Assembly: GCA_050747245.1 (NCBI GenBank) | Contig: JBOGNO010000002.1 | Span: forward strand, 1 to 64,000 | Direction: 5' to 3' | Origin: JBOGNO01 sp050747245 | Lineage (GTDB): Bacteria; Acidobacteriota; Terriglobia; Acidiferrales; UBA7541 | DNA: 64,000 nucleotides | Shown: in pieces, positions 58,360-64,000 of the stretch | Numbering within the stretch: position 1 is the stretch's first letter | How the letters are laid out: each line of letters begins with the position of its first letter | Position numbers and translations under genes: made by a program | Notes under the pieces: generated by a model | Seen by the model: the letters and a program-made list of their open reading frames with translations, nothing else | Told to the model about the DNA's origin: nothing | Databases searched by the model: none

Positions 58360-59250
58360 TCAAGACTGTCCCACTCGGTTTTGATTGCGTTGACGCTTCC
58401 TGGCCAAGACAATGTACTGGGAGCCCGTGGATTGAATTACCGGCCAGCGACGATCCGCCAACTTCTGGAGCACGCAATGAACTTGCACACCAATCGAGTC
58501 AGGAAGAATCTCATAGTTAAGAAATGAGAACGGACCGTAGCCCAGGGTGCGGGAGCTCGCCTTCTCAAGCCCCGCCTGCAGGAGAAACGAATCGAACTGT
58601 TTGAGGGAATATCTATGGCTGCGAGTTACCGGCCGGCGCAGTCCAATCCGCTGGAGCAGTGGGCTAAGGCGTCGCCGCAAATGCTCGAGAGGTGGAAATC
58701 TCAGGGGGTCGACCACGTGGTTCAGCCTCCACCGATTATCCGAATTGACGATCATGTGGCCACCCGGTTTTAATACGCGAGCCATCTCTTGAAGCGCCTC
58801 TCGAGGGGAATGGAGCCACGGGACAACGCCCATTGCGAGGATGAGATCAAACTTGTTTCCGTCATGAGGCAGCGCATGCGCGTCTGCGAAGCTGGTTTTT
58901 ACGCGACCTTCGACTTCTGCATTCGCTGCAGACTGTCTCGTGAGAGCCAGCATGTTCTCGACAACATCCACTGCTTCGATGTGAAAGCCCCGGCGCGCAA
59001 GCTCTACCGTGGTAAGGCCTGCCCCACAGCCAACTTCCAGAATCCGCGAACTTCGCGGCAGACCCAAATGATCCACTATTTCCAGAACGACGCGTTGCCG
59101 CTGCTGATGAATCACGGAGTACACATCCGAGCGATGATAGATGTCCTTCCAGAAAACGGCGGCGGACTGAAAGTGAGCGTTCACCTCGCGCTGCAAGTCT
59201 GAAACGCGGGAATCTGGGAACTGGCTTGTGACGATGCTGTGGACCTGCAT
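58360..59250 (-). CDS. SAM-dependent methyltransferase (copy 1)
   Basis: 296 residues. Class I methyltransferase core: ILEVGCGAGLTTVELARRGFHIEAVDVVENML (motif I and the acidic end of strand 2), FDLILAMGVVPWLHSPREALQEMARVLKPGGHMIVNSDN (motifs II-III). The C-terminal half is about 40 per cent like the next gene throughout, including RRxRxYSLKQFDSF and TLGYGPFSFLNYE. The pair arose by duplication. Likely substrate is a sugar or carrier-linked saccharide, not determined. Confidence 0.9.
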   Translation of the reverse strand: MQVHSIVTSQFPDSRVSDLQREVNAHFQSAAVFWKDIYHRSDVYSVIHQQRQRVVLEIVDHLGLPRSSRILEVGCGAGLTTVELARRGFHIEAVDVVENMLALTRQSAANAEVEGRVKTSFADAHALPHDGNKFDLILAMGVVPWLHSPREALQEMARVLKPGGHMIVNSDNRWRLNHVVDPLRFPPLEHLRRRLSPLLQRIGLRRPVTRSHRYSLKQFDSFLLQAGLEKASSRTLGYGPFSFLNYEILPDSIGVQVHCVLQKLADRRWPVIQSTGSQYIVLARKRQRNQNRVGQS

Positions 59251-59291
59251 CCGGTTCTAACCTTTTCTGCGCGGATATATCGGGCCGTAGC

Positions 59292-60302
59292 TCAATTCTG
59301 CCTCGGGTGAGTCTCGGCCGGCTTTCTTGCGAGAACTACGTACTCGATTCCTGTAGAACGAAGAACGGGAAACCCACTATCCGCAAGCCGTTGCAGCGCC
59401 CGATGAAGCCCCAACGAAATCTTTTCGGAGAAAAGAGATTGATTGAAGAAAGTGAACGGCCCAAAACCGAGCGTTTTTCCTTCTATTTTCAGCATACCCG
59501 CATTGCGACCGAATTTATCCATCTGTTTGATGGAATATAGGCTGAGGTGGGGCCGTGGCGCCCGCGGAGCGGCAAGCCCGAAGGATTCCAGGAACTTGCG
59601 CAGCTTCCATCGGAAACGCTGAAACCCAGGAAACCGCAACGGGTCCAGTAGGTAATGAAGGCACCAAAAATTGTCTGTTGTGAGGATCACGTGTCCCCCG
59701 GGTTTGACGACTCGCGCCATCTCGTGCATGGCTTTCGGAAGAGACTGGAGCCAAGGCACCACACCCATGGCCACAACCAAGTCAACCGAGTCGTCGGGAA
59801 GACCGAGGGCGTGGGCATCCGCAATCCATGTCTTAACCCGCTCACCAACAGCTGCTTCGCGGACCGCTCTATTGGTAAGTGCGAGCATGTCGTCGACAGT
59901 GTCTACTGCGTGAACCTGGAAGCCTCGCTGGGCAAGCGCCACGGTGGTCAGCCCTGCCCCGCAGCCAATCTCGAGAATCAGGGATTCGCTCGGTAGGTTG
60001 AGCTTATCCACAAACTTCAGGGCAACACTTCGACGCAATTGGTAAATCGCGGAATCCAGATCCTGGAGTTGGTAGATATTCCTCCAATAGTGAACCGTTG
60101 AGCGGAACAACGAATTAACATGTGACTGGTGTGGGGAGGCCTGCGAGCTCGGGGGGACGCACGTAGGCGAGACCGGTCCTGGAATTTCTCGGGATTGCGC
60201 GGTTTCGCTTTCCGCGCATGTAGGCACAGACGAACATGCGAATCTGACGGGGTCTTCCGCGGGACGGCCGGTCCAATCAGATAACTTATTCACCGCTTCC
60301 AC
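59292..60302 (-). CDS. SAM-dependent methyltransferase (copy 2)
   Basis: 336 residues, with a 75-residue Pro/Ser-rich N-terminal part absent from copy 1. The core is LILEIGCGAGLTTVALAQRGFQVHAVDTVDDML and VDLVVAMGVVPWLQSLPKAMHEMARVVKPGGHVILTTDN. Close similarity to copy 1 extends to the C-terminus, including SIKQMDKFGRNAG and TLGFGPFTFFNQS. The start overlaps the sugar-transferase stop by 17 bp. Confidence 0.9.
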   Translation of the reverse strand: MEAVNKLSDWTGRPAEDPVRFACSSVPTCAESETAQSREIPGPVSPTCVPPSSQASPHQSHVNSLFRSTVHYWRNIYQLQDLDSAIYQLRRSVALKFVDKLNLPSESLILEIGCGAGLTTVALAQRGFQVHAVDTVDDMLALTNRAVREAAVGERVKTWIADAHALGLPDDSVDLVVAMGVVPWLQSLPKAMHEMARVVKPGGHVILTTDNFWCLHYLLDPLRFPGFQRFRWKLRKFLESFGLAAPRAPRPHLSLYSIKQMDKFGRNAGMLKIEGKTLGFGPFTFFNQSLFSEKISLGLHRALQRLADSGFPVLRSTGIEYVVLARKPAETHPRQN

Positions 60303-61743
60303 TGAAGATCGCTGGAATTGTTCGCAGAAGAATCTTGATATCTAGCCACAGATTCCACTTCTCGATGTAATCAGTGTCAAAAGTCCGGTTTCTTTCAAAG
60401 GAACGGTCTCGCCGAGAGCAAATTTGCCAGAGGCCTGTAATCCCCGGAGTCACTCCAAGCCGGCGCAGGTCCTCCAGCGTATAGCGCTTGAAGTCGTCGG
60501 TCGGATGAGGTCGCGGCCCTACCAGGCTCATATCTCCCCGCAGCACGTTCCAAAGTTGGGGAAGCTCATCCAGGCTGTACTTGCGGAGGAATCTGCCAAG
60601 CCTCGTCAAGCGCGGGTCGTCCGAGATCTTGAAGCACGGACCTTCCCGCTCATTCAGATGGCGCAAGCCATCTTTCAGGGAATCTGCATTGGGCACCATT
60701 GTGCGGAACTTATAACAGACGAAGCTGGTGGCCTTTTTTCCGACGCGGCGGGAACGGTAGAGAATGGGCCCGGAAGAATCCAAAAGAATCGCAATGGCGA
60801 CAGCAAAGAGAACAGGGGAGAGAACGATCAATCCGGTGAGGGAAACCAAGATATCCATCAGCCGTTTAATCACCTGGCCGAATACATGAACAGGCCGCTC
60901 GTGCAGGGCCATGATCGGAAAATCGCCGAGGTATTCGATCGGAGCTTTCCATGCAAGGCCATCATAGAGTTCCGGAACCAATTTGACGTCGACTCGATTG
61001 GTTCGCGCTTCGACGAAGACAGTCTTCACCAATTCCCGGTCCAGCGGTTTGGCGATGAAAATCTCCTCGATGAAATGGCCAACCATTAGTTGGCGCAAGT
61101 TTTCGATCCTTCCCAGAACCCTACAGTCATCATTACAATTTGAATCGACGAATCCCCGGACGACGTATCCCAGGTGCTTGTGAATCTCGAAATATTGAGC
61201 GAGGTGCTTCCCCACTTCATTTGCTCCGACGATCAGGACATTCCGTGCCGTGACTCCTCGGGTGACCCGCCGCTCGATCACCCGACGTTTCCAGAGGCGC
61301 CATCCGGCTAGGGCGAAGACATCGAGAACTGCGTTGAGCCCCAGCACCATTCGCGAGATGTCTTGTTTTGATAGGTAGATGAAAGCGATCAGCAGCCCGC
61401 TTGAAAGCGTTACAGCCTGCAAGAGTGCAAAGCTCTCATCGAATGTCGAACGTGCGCGCGGGGTGCGGTACAGATCGCGACTGCGGCAAAACAGAACAAC
61501 CAGAAAGGTATAGATAAGAAGAAAACCAAGGTAGCTTTGACGTAGCGGAAATTCGACATTGTGCAGAAAGTGGCCCGGAATCCGCCCCATCAACCAATCG
61601 GAACCGAAGCGGAGGTAATACACCAGGAGTGCATTCACGTTGATGAGGAAGACGTCAGAGACCAAATACGCGGCTTGGAACCAGCGGCCACCTTGGGGGA
61701 GCCGGGCCCCTACCCGCGCACCGGTAAGGGTTAATGTGGCCAT
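60286..61743 (-). CDS. Polyprenyl-phosphate sugar-1-phosphotransferase (WcaJ/WbaP-like)
   Basis: 485 residues: about four N-terminal membrane helices, a CoA-binding-like Rossmann domain (ARNVLIVGANEVGKHLAQYFEIHKHLGYVVRGFVDS), then the catalytic sugar-transferase domain. The domain begins IKRLMDILVSLTGLIVLSPVLFAVAIAI and contains FVCYKFRTMVPNAD, KYSLDELPQLWNVLRGDMSLVGPRPHP and RDRSFERNRTFDTDYIEKWNLWLDIKILLRTIPAIF. It transfers sugar-1-phosphate to undecaprenyl phosphate and starts repeat-unit synthesis on the inner membrane. It follows the UpxY gene, the usual head of such an operon. Confidence 0.95.
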   Translation of the reverse strand: MATLTLTGARVGARLPQGGRWFQAAYLVSDVFLINVNALLVYYLRFGSDWLMGRIPGHFLHNVEFPLRQSYLGFLLIYTFLVVLFCRSRDLYRTPRARSTFDESFALLQAVTLSSGLLIAFIYLSKQDISRMVLGLNAVLDVFALAGWRLWKRRVIERRVTRGVTARNVLIVGANEVGKHLAQYFEIHKHLGYVVRGFVDSNCNDDCRVLGRIENLRQLMVGHFIEEIFIAKPLDRELVKTVFVEARTNRVDVKLVPELYDGLAWKAPIEYLGDFPIMALHERPVHVFGQVIKRLMDILVSLTGLIVLSPVLFAVAIAILLDSSGPILYRSRRVGKKATSFVCYKFRTMVPNADSLKDGLRHLNEREGPCFKISDDPRLTRLGRFLRKYSLDELPQLWNVLRGDMSLVGPRPHPTDDFKRYTLEDLRRLGVTPGITGLWQICSRRDRSFERNRTFDTDYIEKWNLWLDIKILLRTIPAIFSGSGE

Positions 61744-61886
61744 TGCGTCAGAGAAAGAGGCCCCTCAAAGTTGCGGAAGGCTAACACCTGGGAATACCAG
61801 CCGACCCGACTTTTTCGTCCTAAATTCACTTGCTGGGTTAAACCCATTGAAAGACGGCGAGAGTTTTCGCTGATGGCGCGACGAAG

Positions 61887-62447
61887 CTAGATTAGCTCCA
61901 CTTCATATCCCTGCAGACGAATTGCAACAGATGATTGTATCGGCTCAATCGAAATCACCAGTGAACGCTCGCCTTTGAGCGCCACCAGGAGGCCCTCCAG
62001 CCCTTCCAGGCATCCTCCCCGGATGCGCACCCGCTGGCCCACGCGCAGAAACGGAAAAAGCCCGCAGGGCGCGTTGTGAGCGAGCACGCGGCGGAGGGCT
62101 TCTATTTGATCATCGGGAATCGGGATATTTCGATGCCCCATTCCAACAATTTCGACAACTCCCGGAGTGCGCAGGATTTCGAGGCAATTCGCGGGCGTGG
62201 CCGAGAATCGCACAAACGTGTAGCTTGGGAAAAGAGGTGCTTGAATGATTTTTCTTCGATCGCTCCACCGATGCGTTTGAGAAATCAATGGCATGAAAGT
62301 GTCCACGCATTTCAGGCGGAGCTGTCCCGCCACCGTCTTTTCGTGGCGCGCGCGGGTATAGAGGGCGTACCAGTGAAAATCCTCTCGAGGGGTCGGAAGG
62401 AAGAGTCTTGGAGAAACCAGAGGAGCAGAGTTTGCAACTATGGACAT
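61887..62447 (-). CDS. UpxY/NusG-like transcription antiterminator
   Basis: 186 residues. The NGN domain is evident: DFHWYALYTRARHEKTVAGQLRLKCVDTFMPLISQTHRWSDRRKIIQAPLFPSYTFVRF. A KOW-like C-terminal domain follows (LRVGQRVRIRGGCLEGLEGLLVAL). Such NusG paralogues (RfaH, UpxY) let RNA polymerase read through long polysaccharide operons. The gene is near the promoter end of the locus. No ops/JUMPStart-like element was recognised in the 100 bp upstream. Confidence 0.9.
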   Translation of the reverse strand: MSIVANSAPLVSPRLFLPTPREDFHWYALYTRARHEKTVAGQLRLKCVDTFMPLISQTHRWSDRRKIIQAPLFPSYTFVRFSATPANCLEILRTPGVVEIVGMGHRNIPIPDDQIEALRRVLAHNAPCGLFPFLRVGQRVRIRGGCLEGLEGLLVALKGERSLVISIEPIQSSVAIRLQGYEVELI

Positions 62448-62548
62448 GGCTTCGCTCTCTCACTCCCAGGGGTGAGTTTGCCCTGTTGGACCGGGTGTCG
62501 AACGGGGCTGGCTAGGTAGTCCCGGCGTTGCTTCATTGTCAGTTGCAG

Positions 62549-63289
62549 CTAAATCTTGCGATACAACTTCTCAGGAATCGGGAATCGCTTGCGATTCAAG
62601 ACGGCTCCCAAAAGCCGAACATTCGCGGCCTCCCAAATTTGTTTCGCTCTTTGTGCGACTTCCCGCCGTGTGGAGTGCGCGCCAATGACCATAACCACGC
62701 CGTCGGCCATCTGTCCGAGAGCGAGCGCGTCGGCAGAGTGATTCACTGGCGGCAAGTCGATGAGCGTAGAATTGAAGGCTGCGCGCAATTCCTTGATCCG
62801 ATTCCGAAGCATCTCTGAGTTCAGCAAATTCGGGGCGTCAGCATCGGAAGAGCCTGAAGTGAGCAGCCAGAAGTCCTCCCCAGGCAGCTTCTGCACAAAC
62901 TCACGGATTGGGGCAGATCCAACGGCCGCATCTCTGAACCCGCGGAGACCCTGCATACCGAACAAACCAGCAAGCCCCGGGGCATGAAGATTTGCGTCAA
63001 CCAAACAGACTGAGCCGACCCGCTGAGCTGAGAGCGTCTCGCCGACGCACGTGCAGATCTGGCTGCATCCATCCCCACGTTCGACTCCGCAAAAAGCAAC
63101 CACCCGGGGAATTGCCCGGCTGTGTTGCGGGAAGACCTGCTGCACGAGCCTCATGATTTCCTCGCGAAACCGGTCATCTTCGTTCAAACTCGACTTCTTT
63201 GCGAAGACCGCTTCTCTTGAAACGCGAGGCGCAAGCAAGGCCGCCATTTCTCTTTCAGCTTGTTGCATCAACTCAAAGTTTCGGCTCAT
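62549..63289 (-). CDS. CpsD/BY-kinase-like P-loop protein with degenerate Walker A
   Basis: 246 residues of the CpsD/CapB/ParA-like ATPase fold. Walker A at residues 68-76 reads GVERGDGCS: the invariant lysine is cysteine (C75). Walker A' (VCLVDANLHAPGL) and the Walker B-like LIDLPPVNHS are present. The usual C-terminal tyrosine cluster is reduced to a single tyrosine (LYRKI). BY-kinases control export and chain length of polysaccharides. This copy may be a pseudokinase or a regulator working without ATP hydrolysis. Confidence 0.82.
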   Translation of the reverse strand: MSRNFELMQQAEREMAALLAPRVSREAVFAKKSSLNEDDRFREEIMRLVQQVFPQHSRAIPRVVAFCGVERGDGCSQICTCVGETLSAQRVGSVCLVDANLHAPGLAGLFGMQGLRGFRDAAVGSAPIREFVQKLPGEDFWLLTSGSSDADAPNLLNSEMLRNRIKELRAAFNSTLIDLPPVNHSADALALGQMADGVVMVIGAHSTRREVAQRAKQIWEAANVRLLGAVLNRKRFPIPEKLYRKI

Positions 63290-63298
63290 CCGTTGTTC

Positions 63299-64000
63299 CT
63301 AGTTTGTTGTCTTCGAAGTTTTCATATTTTCATTTGTCGGCTTCCAATCCTTGGATTTGGCATCTTCCTGCGGAAAACGGACTTCTCGGCCGACCTCCAC
63401 CATGTCTGGGTTCCTCAACCACGGATTCAACTCGCGAATCTCCTGAAGAGTTTGTGGGCCATAGTGTCCGAGACGGTCTATGCTTAGTTGCGAAATGCTT
63501 TGGCCTGGCCGCACGATTACCGCGAAACTGCGTGATGCTCCTTGGTAATTTGTTACCGCTTTTGAATTTTTGGATTCACTGGGACCATCACTGTTCGACG
63601 GGGCCGTTCGTGGAGTGGCTATGCTCGAAATTGGGACCGCGGCCTGCGAGGGAACTGAGGCAATGCTGGGACTAGAAGCACTGGAACGGAACGAGACAGT
63701 CATCCAGATAGCCAGGAGCAACAAGATCGCGGGAACAACCACCTTCAAGTCCCGGAAGTGCTGACGGTTATCTTGACCCGTACTCAGAGCCGTCAGAGGA
63801 ATCGCGGGTGCGTCAGCGGCTTCCGGATCCTTGCTTACAGCGACTGCCACAGGAGGAGAGGTTTTGGAGGGATTGCTCGAAGACTTGCGGTGAGCTGTCC
63901 GCGGGGAAGCCGGAGGATCGGCGAGGACAGGTTCGTCTTCCAAGAGTGCGTCGATATTCACATCGTGGACCGCTTCCCTGATGACTCCCTTGCTGATGGG
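63299..64000 (-). CDS. LysM-domain membrane protein, partial (runs off right edge)
   Basis: At least 233 residues, open to the window end. A GTG at 63961 is possible, but the frame continues upstream as an ordinary-looking sequence (VIREAVHDVNIDALLEDE), so the start lies outside. A membrane helix (LKVVVPAILLLLAIWMTVSF) is followed by a Ser/Pro-rich linker. A LysM-type domain lies at the end (FAVIVRPGQSISQLSIDRLGHYGPQTLQEIRELNPWLRNPDMVEVGREVRFP), which binds glycan. The missing N-terminus may be an AAA ATPase, as in some secretion-associated ExeA-like proteins, but this cannot be seen. First visible gene of the polysaccharide locus. Confidence 0.75.
   Translation of the reverse strand, partial: PISKGVIREAVHDVNIDALLEDEPVLADPPASPRTAHRKSSSNPSKTSPPVAVAVSKDPEAADAPAIPLTALSTGQDNRQHFRDLKVVVPAILLLLAIWMTVSFRSSASSPSIASVPSQAAVPISSIATPRTAPSNSDGPSESKNSKAVTNYQGASRSFAVIVRPGQSISQLSIDRLGHYGPQTLQEIRELNPWLRNPDMVEVGREVRFPQEDAKSKDWKPTNENMKTSKTTN

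Noticed and set aside
1..64000. CRISPR array, rRNA, riboswitch or integrase
   Set aside because: No regularly spaced repeats, rRNA segments, recognisable riboswitch cores or integrase genes were seen on reading both strands. The only mobile gene recognised is the IS1595-type transposase.

Overview
The window reads as a chromosomal segment of a GC-rich soil-type bacterium, most likely an Acidobacteriota (Terriglobia-like). This is an inference from gene content: an Hanks-type kinase fused to a TPR sensor, Hydin/SPD-2-type lipoproteins, a PadR regulator next to isoprenylcysteine-methyltransferase-like membrane proteins, an UpxY/NusG-led exopolysaccharide locus, and a short dispersed repeat containing a GTCCGCC/GGCGGAC palindrome. 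No rRNA or other marker is present that would settle the taxonomy.

Region 1 (1-3274): the start of a multi-TM membrane protein running off the left edge on the minus strand, a MATE exporter and a PAQR/hemolysin-III protein. Region 2 (3366-11519, plus strand): a tightly packed purine-degradation operon. It has guanine deaminase, three-subunit xanthine dehydrogenase, allantoinase, an allantoicase fused to OHCU decarboxylase, HIU hydrolase and urate oxidase. Together these account for every step from guanine to ureidoglycolate plus urea. A GNAT acetyltransferase and an HpcH/citrate-lyase-like aldolase lie next to it on the minus strand. Region 3 (13880-18768): an orphan acyl carrier protein plus ketosynthase pair, an HD-GYP response regulator and an FdhF/YdeP-type molybdopterin oxidoreductase.

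Region 4 (19113-25459): a phosphate/polyphosphate-flavoured cluster. DUF2252 and CHAD-HD genes (plus strand) converge on a four-gene minus-strand operon of two thymidylate-kinase-like P-loop proteins, Ppx/GppA and SixA. Region 5 (25647-28107): a probably frameshifted lipoprotein, a nucleoside hydrolase and MsrA. Region 6 (28327-30378): an IS1595-type element whose imperfect terminal inverted repeats each contain an inward-facing promoter. One drives the transposase and the other drives a passenger gene that I read as an N-terminal-threonine (proteasome/HslV-like) Ntn hydrolase. This is the most unusual structure in the window. A non-coding stretch with an orphan strong promoter follows, then the large kinase-TPR gene, whose coding sequence has absorbed a copy of the dispersed repeat.

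Region 7 (34114-36697): two ICMT-like membrane proteins, PadR and a secreted protein. Region 8 (36805-41897): the conserved rplU-rpmA-obgE-nadD-rsfS block, carrying an inserted NAD(P)-binding gene and ending in a sigma54 activator, with tRNA-Ala(UGC) divergent to it. Region 9 (42039-64000, all minus strand): an exopolysaccharide locus. Read in the direction of transcription (right to left) it has a LysM protein (cut by the window edge), a degenerate BY-kinase, an UpxY antiterminator, an initiating polyprenyl-phosphate sugar transferase, two paralogous methyltransferases, a LarA-like protein, ATP-grasp, a nucleotidyltransferase-TMK fusion, an APH-type kinase, a flippase, a GT4, an O-antigen ligase, a deacetylase, a second GT4, a sugar-nucleotide epimerase, a WecG/TagA transferase, and finally a secreted glycosidase and a beta-propeller protein. 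Coordinates give preferred starts, several of which are shorter than the longest open frame. All functional calls are from reading the translations, not from database searches.
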